Shown: positions 55,878 through 64,000 of the stretch, in pieces
Position numbering within the stretch: position 1 is the first letter of the stretch
Layout of the letters: every line of letters begins with the position of its first letter
DNA from: CAWDMN01 sp963803155
GTDB taxonomy: Bacteria > Acidobacteriota > Terriglobia > Versatilivoradales > Versatilivoraceae
DNA: 64,000 bases
Direction of reading: 5' to 3'
Assembly (NCBI GenBank): GCA_963803155.1
Contig: CAWDMN010000087.1
Coordinates: 62,001 to 126,000, forward strand
Position numbers and translations under genes: made by a program
Notes under the pieces: model-generated
Database searches by the model: none
Told to the model about the DNA's origin: nothing
What the model saw: the letters and a program-made list of their open reading frames with translations, nothing else

Positions 55878-56468
55878 CTATTTCACTTCGTGCTCACATT
55901 TTTTGCATCGTTTCGGAAGATTTCCCCAAGGATGCCATGAAAAAGGTGCGTTGTATTTTGAAACAAATATATTTCTTTTACAATTCGGACATATTAAGCG
56001 TGACAATCGTCTCTGATACCATATTATATTGACCAAAGCCATAAGCATAAATGGCCAGTTCATTTTATCAGAAAGGATTAGATATACAACCAGGCTCATA
56101 ACATTTAGTGTTAAAATAATTATTTCTTTATTTTGTGAATATAAGATCATAATGCTCGCATAAATAAGGCTTTCAAAACTCTCGATAATTACATTTATTT
56201 TGGACCTGTCTTGTTGATGTTGATTTTTTATGGAATTCAAGGTAACGGCCATATGTACTAAAAAGAACGCTCGCATCTGGATGGATCAAAATAAAAACAG
56301 AGTGGCTAATAATTTCATCGTCGAATTTGTTTTCCAAAAATAAAAAACCCAGATCAAGCACCAAAAATAAAAAACTGTGAAGAGCCCTAGTGTTGTTAAC
56401 AAAAAGTAGAATGTCTTTCTAGTAAAGGGCTGCTGGCGTTTTTGAAAAGCATGTCTAAGGATACTCAT
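55878..56468 (-). pseudogene. Membrane protein with C-terminal zinc ribbon, interrupted by an in-frame TGA
   Basis: The frame starts MSILRHAFQKRQQPFTRKTF at 56468, with GAGGTGAGG just upstream. It encodes two hydrophobic segments, meets TGA at 56288-56286, and continues in the same frame as SIQMRAFFLVHMAVTLNSIK to 55878. The second part adds two membrane segments and ends LICPNCKRN...KRCKKCEHEVK, a four-cysteine zinc ribbon. The whole would be 196 codons. The TGA falls inside a hydrophobic segment where tryptophan would fit, so a TGG to TGA mutation is the simplest reading. Alternatively there are two separate small genes. Confidence 0.55.
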
Positions 56469-56642
56469 TGGCCTCACCTCATCATCTATCAGGGGCAATT
56501 GCATTCCTTGGATTCCCACAGTTGCGCCCAAAATGCGGCGTCAATTGCCGATCCAATTCCAATTCCTATCTCTGCCGTAACACCAACATCTGTGAAGTTG
56601 ACAATCCGTCTTCAATTCGTTCGGGTTTATCCCGTTAACCAT

Positions 56643-57149
56643 TTACTTGCCTTTAAATGAAGCCTCAAGAATTTTCAACATAAACTCTAATGTAGCACGA
56701 TTATATGGCTTGAAGGGCGGAAGCATAAATCCAATAGGGAATGTCATCATTTTTTGTAAAACATACTGATTCCAATGAAGGTTCCATGTGCCAGAATAGT
56801 TAAGGCCGGTCCCCATCAAATAAGAAAGTGGGTATGAAAGCAGAATGTAAACAATAAACGATGAGGTGCAATATTTCACGATTCCATGAAATTCTTCATT
56901 ATAATCAAACCCAAATACGCTAGGTTTCTTTTTTCTTGAATGATAAGCAAAGATAATCCTCGTTAACTTATAGACAATGAATGGCGTGCACAGAGGAAGA
57001 CAATAGACAGATAGCAAACCCACTATTGGAGTAAAACATGCATGTTGGTTAAAAAAAATGAATGAGTTGATTCCTGGAATAGTCAGTAATGCAAAAATAA
57101 CAAATGGATATTTAAATGACTTGAGAATGCTTTTGATTTTATTATCCAT
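56643..57149 (-). CDS. Membrane protein directly downstream of the Rhs gene, possible immunity protein
   Basis: The product is 168 residues from ATG 57149 (an alternative TTG start lies at 57203). Hydrophobic segments are PFVIFALLTIPGINSFIFF, IVGLLSVYCLPLCTPFIVY and TSSFIVYILLSYPLSYLMG. A charged loop SRKKKPSVFGFDYNEEFHG lies between the second and third. No family is recognised. It is the first gene after the Rhs gene on the same strand, 352 bp away, and is much AT-richer than the Rhs body. That is the position and composition expected of an immunity gene for an Rhs tip toxin, but a membrane protein is unusual unless the toxin acts at the membrane. Confidence 0.55.
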   Translation of the reverse strand: MDNKIKSILKSFKYPFVIFALLTIPGINSFIFFNQHACFTPIVGLLSVYCLPLCTPFIVYKLTRIIFAYHSRKKKPSVFGFDYNEEFHGIVKYCTSSFIVYILLSYPLSYLMGTGLNYSGTWNLHWNQYVLQKMMTFPIGFMLPPFKPYNRATLEFMLKILEASFKGK

Positions 57150-57500
57150 GTTTTGTGTAATATCTCCTAAGATTAGCGACCTGATAAATTCTGATTTCGG
57201 CAATGCTTTTGCTTTAAGATGTGTGATCTTATTTGTAAAATGATAAATATGCCAAAACCGGATTACAGAAACGCCTTTTTATTGTTTTCTCCCAATGTTT
57301 CGCAACAAAATAGAATGCTCCATGATCTTTTCAATATGTTAACCATTAATGGGTCAATGCCAATTCGCCTGATTATTTCATTTTTGACATTTAGTCTAAA
57401 GCCCTATTAGATATGTATTCTAAGGGGAGAGCCATTATTTATGGCATAATCAAGATAATCCAATTTCTACTTTATGCAAAGAGGTCATTAGGTCGAAAGA

Positions 57501-60500
57501 TTACTTAAGGTAAGGTTCAAAATGAGGAGGTAAGTCCCCCCACATATGAGGCAGAGATGGGATACCACCGTGCCATTCGTCATAATTATGTCCACTTGCC
57601 CAGCTATCTTGTATTGCATGATCGAGAAATCCAATGAAAAAAGCGGCACTGACCCAATCACCCCTGCATTTTGCGTTTTTAGCTAAATCCCATAGTAAAT
57701 TTATCCATGCTTTAGTACCTTCCCGAGCCTGGTTCGGATCCTGATAGACTCCATTTTGTTTTCCGGCCATTGCATGTCCATTTGCGCTAAGAGAATCAAT
57801 CCCCTGGGTTCCCAAAAAATCATATATGGCTGAGCCAAAAGCCGAAACAAATGACTCAGAAAAGGAATTTATAAAAGATTCATTAAAGAAGGTTGAGAGA
57901 CCATGCTCAAGGGGAAAAGAAAGACCATTGGAGTCTCTGAGATTGGTGGGATCATTCATGACATATAGATATATATTGGAGTCCCTTCCCCAAAACAGGA
58001 TTTGGTCTTTTAAAATCCAACGACCTATTTCTGCACTATATTCTCTTGCGCCGAAATGCGTCAGCTTAGTATGTTGGTCGTAGAGCCCACCAGCGAAGCC
58101 AAAGGGTTGGAACCCGGGATTGGTGTCTTGGATGATGTTGCCGAATTCGTCGTAATCGAGGCGTTCGACAATTTGACCACCAGAGCTGACGATTAATCGG
58201 GGGCTGCCCAGATGATCGCTAAATATACGGTACCTGACACCACCTCTGATCATATAATCCGGAACATTCGATTTACTGCCATAGACGAAAATTGAGAGGA
58301 TGTTGCCTCCGCCATCTAATTCAGCGAAGGGATTCAAGCTGTTCTGATAGAGGAATCCTTGAACAAGAATACCATTCACCTTCTTCGCAATTCTTCGGTT
58401 CTGGCCATCAATTAGATATTCAACAAAAGTGCCATCTGGCAAATTGACTTTTCGCAATTGACCAAGGACGTCATATTCATAAGTTGTTGTCTGGCCGTCT
58501 TCGGTTTTGGATTGCAGCTCACCATTTGCCGTGTAACTGTGAACAGTGGGTTGTTGCGAGCCCGGTTTTGTAAATGACAAGAGACGATCCTGATTATCAT
58601 AAGAATATGTTGTCGTACCATCAGGACTGGTGTAGCTTGCGCGATTGCTGTTGGCGCCATATTCAAAGTGGCCGATATTGACGCCGTTTTTGACGACACC
58701 GGTCAACCGGCCCGCCAAGTCATATTGATAATGGTAGGTATCCGTAGCGGCACCGATGGTTTCGGTCTTATCGGTTATCCGGCCCAGCTTATCCCTCGTG
58801 TAAATGACGCTGAAAAGGGGTGCGCCATTGAAGCTGGCGGTGTAGCCGGAGGGCTCTCCAAACTGGTTGTATTGCCAAGAGTCATACGTCTCGCCAAGCT
58901 GTGAGCCTGTAAGCATTCCATTTTGTTGGTCCCTGGAAAGGGTCAGAGCGCCCGCTCCAACCAGCTTTCCAGCGTTATCGTACCTATACTGGATCGGGGG
59001 CTGCCCGTTGACGGTGAGCGACCGCACGAGGAAATCATCGTTATATCCCTTGACCACGCTGCCCAGGATACTGCCGCTCCAGGTTTCGCTGGTTCGCAAG
59101 TTCCCATCGTAAGTGTAGGCAAGCGTTTCGTCCGGGGCTTCGATCTTTGTGGGCTGATCGCCGCCAGAACAATTGCCGCATCCTGGCTGGTTGTAGCTAT
59201 AAGCAATCTGTCCATTGGGCATCGTCAAGGTTTCCAGCTTACCCGCTGCATTATACCCAAACTGGATGATCTTCCCATCAGGACGGGAGATGGTCTTCGA
59301 CCGTCTTTCCAGGTCATACTCATAACTGGTATCCGTATTTCCGATGGAGATTGGCGGGGGCGAATATTTCGAAGTCAAATTCACCGGCGTAAATTCAAAG
59401 CTATGGGCCGGTCTGCTTGGGGGTGTCAGACTGACCAGGTTGCCATTGGGATCATACACAAATGAGATCTCCCGTTGATCGGGCAACAACTGTTTGGTAA
59501 TTCTCCCAGCGGGATCATACTGAAACTGCACGGTCCGTTGCAGTGGATCCGTCACCGATTCAAGCCATCCCTGTGAGTTATAACTGCATGTCGTCGTCCT
59601 CGCCTCTGATCCAGAGCCTTGGGTGACACTTTGCAGCCGACCTCGTGAATCATACTGGTAGTTGACCGCCGCTAATCCCGCCATGCTGGATTGGCGGATC
59701 CGTCCAAAGTCATCCACCATCGAGATCGTTTGGCCTTGATACGAGGTCGTCGTGTAGGATTTGGCAGCGGCGTCATACACCGTTGTATAGGAACGGTCGT
59801 TGATCAGGGTGTTTTCCGTGATCGTGGCTATGCTGAGCGGATTGTCGGGATCCGAGTAAGTCATGCTCTTAGAACTGCCCGCGAGGGAGATCAACCCGCC
59901 CGGCGTCTGGGTGGTAAGCTCTGTTATGTAGGGAGCCATCATGCCATTTTGCGGGTCAGGCGCCTCCGAACTGCTCTCAACCACTCCATTCGCGAATTGG
60001 GTTTGTTGTTTCCCGGTCAAATATTCCGTCGTGACAATTTGAGAGCCATCGGGACTGGTGTTGGTTTTCTTCACGACGCCATACAGTTCTTCGGTTCTGT
60101 ATACGCTGGGGGTTGTCAATGGAGTAGTGACTGAAATCGCTGGACTGCCGTTGATAATGGAACGAGTCAATTCCTGATACCCTCCAGAGGGATCTTCCTC
60201 CCGAATCAAATGGCCAAATGCGTCATATTGGTAAGTGTATTCCTGTTGCCGGGCATCTTTGGTTTTCGAAAGGAGATTTCCCGGCCCATTATATTCAAAA
60301 AAGACGGTTTCTGAAGCCGGATTTGTCACCGAGGCAATCAAACCTTTATCGTTTAAAACCAAACTCGTGCGTTGACCATAAGGAGAAATTATTGCGGAAG
60401 GCTCTCCCTGCACCCGCTCAATCTGAGTTACGTTGCCGAAGGCATCGGTAATACTTGCTAGCGTCCCATCCTCATTATAATTGAACTGCTGAAGCACGGC

Positions 60501-63500
60501 CTGCGTCAAGGCATTCAGAGTCCGCATATGCTTCCCGCGCCAATTGAAATGATATAATTCTTTTCCATTCTCGCTGGCTATCAGATAATCGTTTTTATCG
60601 AGTCCTGGCAGAAGCTGCGTAAGGCGGCGGACTCGAGCGCTTTGGCTGTCCGCAATCAATATGGAACCATCCGGCATGATGTTTAGATCATCGGCATTGA
60701 TTCTTGCCTGTGCCGCCAGAATATTGTCATTGAGGTTATATAGATTGAAAGGTTCATTTCCCGCCAGATATTTGATCAATCCATCCTGTCCGATTTGGAT
60801 GATCGGACTAAGATATCCGTCCAGCCAACCTCCTTTTAATCCAACCAGCAACTCGCCATTCCTATCGAAGATCAACGCCTCAGGTTGTCCAATGGGACTT
60901 TCATTGGCTTTGGCCCCCAGTTCCGGCAATCCATAATTACCATTGCCCGCAACGGTTTCAATGGTGCCATTCAAATAAATTTTGCGGATTCGGCCTGACC
61001 AGCTGTCGGCAAAATAGACTTCCCCAACTTGGTTAATGGCAATACTAGATGGCATAGAAATCGTTGCCGCTATAGCAAGACCACCATCGCCGCTATCTCC
61101 TATTTCACCAGTTCCTGCCAAAGTAGCGATTTGACCTGAAGGATCAATCCTGCGTATCCGGTAATTAGCGCCATCGCCAAAATACAGAGACCCATCCGGA
61201 CCAACCGCCAAAGATTCAATACTGCCCAACGATGCGAGGATAGCGGCGCCTCCATCTCCCGAGAATCCAGCGCTGCCATTCCCGGCGAAGGTAGTGATAA
61301 TCCCGTTGGGATCGATTTTCCGGATGCGAAAATTTCCATCATCTCCCAGATAAAGGCTGCCATCCGGCCCGATGGCGATTGCGGATGGATCGTTCAGACG
61401 CGCATGAATCGCCGCTCCCCCATCTCCACTGAATCCAGGCTCTCCATCCCCCGCAACCGTACCGATAATTCCCGTGGAATTGACTTTTCGAACCACGTTA
61501 TTTCCACTGTCGGAAATATAAAAGCTTCCATCTGAAGCGGTGGCAATCCGAAGCTTGCTGTTATTCCCGCCGCAACCTCCTACCTTGCCAAGAGGTGCTT
61601 TAATTGCCGGCCCCCCATCCCTTAAATATCCAATCGCACCATTTCCAGCCATATTTTTGACGATAAAATTTAATTCCTTGATGGCATTCCTGCGGCTGCC
61701 ATTTCCCAAATAGAGCACCTTTCCAACGGGATCATAGCGATGCTGGGCATCCATCGACCAGCCCCCCAAATCATTTGCCGGATTAGAAAGAACCCCCACG
61801 AACAAGTCCTGAGAATAGGAAGAGGTAACCGCCACTTCATTGCGCTGCGAATTGGCAGTGAAGATTCTTCCGGAGCCAAAGTAAGCAAACCGGAGCACGT
61901 CCCCATATACTCCATCATATATATAGGAAATCTTAACCACCACTTTTTGCCTGCCCTGCAAGACTCTCCCATAAGCGTCTTTCCCATCCCATTGAAAATC
62001 CATTTTTTGATCTGGCAATGGATCAAATATGTATTGATATTTTTCTCCGCCCACTTCAATTTCCACATTGATCCTTTTTACATTTGTTGTATTCCCGCTA
62101 ACATTAATCTCCACAAGATTATTCCCAGGCCCTCCAGTCGCGACATCCGTCTGGTAATGCAAAGAATATGGGGTGCCTAAGATTCTAACCGATTCGCCAA
62201 GAACTTGATTTTGAATATCGATGATACAACCTGGATTTTTGCATGGTTTGTCATCTGGAACTTTTGGAGTGGGCTTTTGATCTGGCGCTCTAGATGGAGG
62301 AACACCCCAGTTCAAATCATAAGGGCTAAAATGCCGGATGGGCACGCGCCAGAGACTTTGGCCAGGAGAGTAAAGCTGGGCCAGTTGGACGCGTTCAGGC
62401 CCCGTGATGCCAAGGGCCGCCAGTTCTTCAGGAGTGGCGGACATGCCTTGGCCGCTGATGTCCAGGATGGCCTGATTATTTTCGATGGAGAGAACGCTGA
62501 CAATCCGTCCGCTATCCACCGGAATCCAAAGTCCCTTTTCCTGATCGTAGTACCCCGTGGGAACGCTTCCACCCACGGGAAAATTCAAGAAATTCTCCAG
62601 GTAAAACGGGACGGACTGGCTAAGTTCCACTGACGAAGCCCCTGCTGAAACGGCTTCATCCGCGCTCAATTCGACGCAGTAAGTGTAGGCGCTTTGCGGA
62701 GGCAATTGGGCTGGCATTGCCTGGGGCCCGTTGGGACCAACCGTGTATTCCGTTGCCCGAACATGCAATATATTGAGTGGCTGAGAGGAGCCGCCGGGCA
62801 GTGTCATCGTGGCCGAAGTTGCGCCCGGAAAGAGCAGCGTCGCCCGGCGCTGCCCATCCTTATCGCTTGAAAGGGTTCCACGAGCCACCTGCACTGGCGT
62901 GTTCGAGTTCATCCGGATGGAGGCAACCTGGCTGTCATATCCCACCATGACCACGTCCGGCGCCCAACGCCAGTCCTGCCAAGGCGTATCCACTTGTCTT
63001 TGAATGGAAATATAGTTTTCTTTTTGGTATTTGATTACCAACGGCCCGCCGCCATTGACGGCCAGGTCGAACATTCCATCGGCCCGGCTCAGCGTCTGGC
63101 CAAACTCCGGGTGATTCAGAATGGAAATCTTTACGCCGGAGAGCGCCGTTCCATCCAGCTTCAGCACCTTGCCGCGCAGCACGGCCGCCCGGCGGATCTC
63201 GAAGGTCTCGGGTACAACTCCGGTTTGAATGGGATTCTCCCCCGTATAAAGAAATTGGGTGGCGTCAAATAAATTGGTAGCCACCGTCTTGTCCAAGGGA
63301 GGGGCCACCGATACAGGATCGGGGGGAAGCCCGCTGGTTAGATTGTTGACCGTGATATTCACCGGAGCAGAGGTGGCGTTTGCGCCCTGATTGTCGATGG
63401 CGATGGCAGTCAAACTATAGCTGCCCGCCGGGACATTGGTCCAATTAAAAGAAAAAGGGCTGGCGGAGCTTTCTCCTAACTTTGATCCATCGCTGAAAAA

Positions 63501-64000
63501 TTCCACTTTGTCGATGCTGCCATCGCTGTCGGCGGCAGAGGCGGTTAACACAACCGTGGCGGGCGCGGTATAAGTGGCGCCGCTAGAAGGAGCGGCAAGA
63601 GTGACCGTTGGGGGAACGTTGGCGGCCAAGACGTGAACCATCACGGTTCCTGCCCCGGCTAATTGGGAATCGCTCGCGGCGAGCTGCAATTGATAGTCAC
63701 CAGCCTGGCTAAAGCTGACGGTGGTGGCTGCATTTAAAGGAGCACTAAATGTGGCTATGCCTGGCCCACTCAGCTTGCTCCAGCTATAAGTCAGGCTGCT
63801 GCCCGCGGGCAGACCATCATCGGTGGCTGAACCATTCAAATTGGCGCTGGAGGGCAAGGTGATAGTTTGTTCCGGACCGGCATTGACGGCAGGTGGCTGG
63901 TTGATAGGCAAGGGTGGATTAACCACTACGGTAAGCTCGTCAAATGCGGATTTCTCGGTATCGCTGGCTGTAAGGCGAAGCACATAGGTCCCAGGCAGGC
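57501..64000 (-). CDS. Giant PKD-NHL-YD-repeat/Rhs protein with polymorphic C-terminal tip (5' end beyond the window)
   Basis: The frame is open through the right edge and ends at 57501, so at least 2165 residues are encoded. In order from the edge: PKD and Ig-like domains (about 64000-63350; GTYVLRLTASDTEKSAFDEL, VEFFSDGSKLGESS), a carboxypeptidase-regulatory-like domain near 63170, NHL repeats (61690-60600; IDPNGIITTFAGNGSAGFSG, repeated about five times), YD repeats (60590-58450; YQYDAFGHLIREEDPSGG), and the Rhs core (58440-57930; RIFSDHLGSPRLIV, GRWILKDQILFWGRDSNIYL) ending in NDPTNLRDSNGL. The last 139 residues, 57504-57920, are the variable tip. The order NHL then YD shell resembles teneurin and TcC/Rhs cages. 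Likely a surface or secreted toxin-delivery protein. Confidence 0.92.
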   Translation of the reverse strand, partial: LPGTYVLRLTASDTEKSAFDELTVVVNPPLPINQPPAVNAGPEQTITLPSSANLNGSATDDGLPAGSSLTYSWSKLSGPGIATFSAPLNAATTVSFSQAGDYQLQLAASDSQLAGAGTVMVHVLAANVPPTVTLAAPSSGATYTAPATVVLTASAADSDGSIDKVEFFSDGSKLGESSASPFSFNWTNVPAGSYSLTAIAIDNQGANATSAPVNITVNNLTSGLPPDPVSVAPPLDKTVATNLFDATQFLYTGENPIQTGVVPETFEIRRAAVLRGKVLKLDGTALSGVKISILNHPEFGQTLSRADGMFDLAVNGGGPLVIKYQKENYISIQRQVDTPWQDWRWAPDVVMVGYDSQVASIRMNSNTPVQVARGTLSSDKDGQRRATLLFPGATSATMTLPGGSSQPLNILHVRATEYTVGPNGPQAMPAQLPPQSAYTYCVELSADEAVSAGASSVELSQSVPFYLENFLNFPVGGSVPTGYYDQEKGLWIPVDSGRIVSVLSIENNQAILDISGQGMSATPEELAALGITGPERVQLAQLYSPGQSLWRVPIRHFSPYDLNWGVPPSRAPDQKPTPKVPDDKPCKNPGCIIDIQNQVLGESVRILGTPYSLHYQTDVATGGPGNNLVEINVSGNTTNVKRINVEIEVGGEKYQYIFDPLPDQKMDFQWDGKDAYGRVLQGRQKVVVKISYIYDGVYGDVLRFAYFGSGRIFTANSQRNEVAVTSSYSQDLFVGVLSNPANDLGGWSMDAQHRYDPVGKVLYLGNGSRRNAIKELNFIVKNMAGNGAIGYLRDGGPAIKAPLGKVGGCGGNNSKLRIATASDGSFYISDSGNNVVRKVNSTGIIGTVAGDGEPGFSGDGGAAIHARLNDPSAIAIGPDGSLYLGDDGNFRIRKIDPNGIITTFAGNGSAGFSGDGGAAILASLGSIESLAVGPDGSLYFGDGANYRIRRIDPSGQIATLAGTGEIGDSGDGGLAIAATISMPSSIAINQVGEVYFADSWSGRIRKIYLNGTIETVAGNGNYGLPELGAKANESPIGQPEALIFDRNGELLVGLKGGWLDGYLSPIIQIGQDGLIKYLAGNEPFNLYNLNDNILAAQARINADDLNIMPDGSILIADSQSARVRRLTQLLPGLDKNDYLIASENGKELYHFNWRGKHMRTLNALTQAVLQQFNYNEDGTLASITDAFGNVTQIERVQGEPSAIISPYGQRTSLVLNDKGLIASVTNPASETVFFEYNGPGNLLSKTKDARQQEYTYQYDAFGHLIREEDPSGGYQELTRSIINGSPAISVTTPLTTPSVYRTEELYGVVKKTNTSPDGSQIVTTEYLTGKQQTQFANGVVESSSEAPDPQNGMMAPYITELTTQTPGGLISLAGSSKSMTYSDPDNPLSIATITENTLINDRSYTTVYDAAAKSYTTTSYQGQTISMVDDFGRIRQSSMAGLAAVNYQYDSRGRLQSVTQGSGSEARTTTCSYNSQGWLESVTDPLQRTVQFQYDPAGRITKQLLPDQREISFVYDPNGNLVSLTPPSRPAHSFEFTPVNLTSKYSPPPISIGNTDTSYEYDLERRSKTISRPDGKIIQFGYNAAGKLETLTMPNGQIAYSYNQPGCGNCSGGDQPTKIEAPDETLAYTYDGNLRTSETWSGSILGSVVKGYNDDFLVRSLTVNGQPPIQYRYDNAGKLVGAGALTLSRDQQNGMLTGSQLGETYDSWQYNQFGEPSGYTASFNGAPLFSVIYTRDKLGRITDKTETIGAATDTYHYQYDLAGRLTGVVKNGVNIGHFEYGANSNRASYTSPDGTTTYSYDNQDRLLSFTKPGSQQPTVHSYTANGELQSKTEDGQTTTYEYDVLGQLRKVNLPDGTFVEYLIDGQNRRIAKKVNGILVQGFLYQNSLNPFAELDGGGNILSIFVYGSKSNVPDYMIRGGVRYRIFSDHLGSPRLIVSSGGQIVERLDYDEFGNIIQDTNPGFQPFGFAGGLYDQHTKLTHFGAREYSAEIGRWILKDQILFWGRDSNIYLYVMNDPTNLRDSNGLSFPLEHGLSTFFNESFINSFSESFVSAFGSAIYDFLGTQGIDSLSANGHAMAGKQNGVYQDPNQAREGTKAWINLLWDLAKNAKCRGDWVSAAFFIGFLDHAIQDSWASGHNYDEWHGGIPSLPHMWGDLPPHFEPYLK

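Noticed and set aside
56286..56288. In-frame TGA as a second selenocysteine
   Set aside because: It lies in a hydrophobic segment with no redox motif, and I see no hairpin with a suitable loop 16-37 nt downstream.

Overview
The window reads as a chromosomal segment of a Gram-negative bacterium, most probably an acidobacterium. The signs are two very large TonB-dependent receptors with an N-terminal carboxypeptidase-regulatory-like domain (the Oar-like type that is abundant in Acidobacteriota), a small secreted protein of a type I associate with that phylum, a twin-arginine Gfo/Idh/MocA oxidoreductase, glycosidases, an Mrp/DUF971 pair, and many short palindromic intergenic repeats. The phylum assignment is inference; no rRNA gene is present.

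Layout. 1-3.0 kb: a glycosyltransferase cut by the window edge and a thioredoxin-domain DUF255 protein. 3.0-5.6 kb: tRNA-Ala(CGC), a small secreted protein, and a broken REP-associated tyrosine transposase (RAYT) flanked by REP-like palindromes. 5.9-7.8 kb: a complete insertion sequence with 18-bp terminal repeats and an exact 9-bp target duplication. 7.9-20 kb: a TPR lipoprotein-like or periplasmic protein, two TonB-dependent receptors facing away from each other, and a VTT membrane protein. 20.5-27.5 kb: a LytS/LytTR two-component pair, a SAM hydrolase, a GAF-Fis regulator, mutY, trxA and a cyclase-family hydrolase. 27.7-31.6 kb: an FGGY sugar kinase, a Gfo/Idh/MocA oxidoreductase and an NTF2-like protein. 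32-39 kb, minus strand: rmuC, a tRNA-dihydrouridine synthase, a small beta-barrel, and a likely run proC - DinB - ubiX - ubiA. 39-42 kb, plus strand: an aldo/keto reductase and the Mrp-DUF971 pair. 42.6-48 kb, minus strand: an acetylxylan-esterase-like hydrolase, a redoxin with an in-frame UGA, and a REC-GAF-GAF-PAS-GGDEF regulator. 48.3-53.5 kb: two convergent glycosidases separated by a MITE-like palindrome. 53.9-57.2 kb: an AT-rich run of small unknown, mostly membrane, proteins. 57.5 kb to the edge: a giant PKD-NHL-YD/Rhs protein with a short histidine-rich C-terminal tip.

The most interesting item is at 44137-45231. Two adjacent minus-strand reading frames are one gene interrupted by a single in-frame UGA placed exactly where the first cysteine of a redoxin WCxxC motif should be (W-U-P-F-C). 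Twenty nucleotides after the UGA there is a perfect 6-bp stem with a GGUCG apical loop, which fits a bacterial SECIS element. The predicted product is a secreted selenocysteine-containing redoxin fused to a DsbD-N-like domain. Other points of interest are the Rhs tip with its AT-rich downstream genes, the RAYT/REP system, the C6 frameshift site in the IS transposase, and several families of palindromic repeats, one of which supplies the start codon of a gene.

Carbohydrate scavenging (TonB receptors, GH2 and GH5/42-like enzymes, esterase, FGGY kinase, Gfo/Idh/MocA oxidoreductase), thiol redox chemistry (DUF255 protein, thioredoxin, selenoprotein candidate) and signalling are the recurring functional themes.
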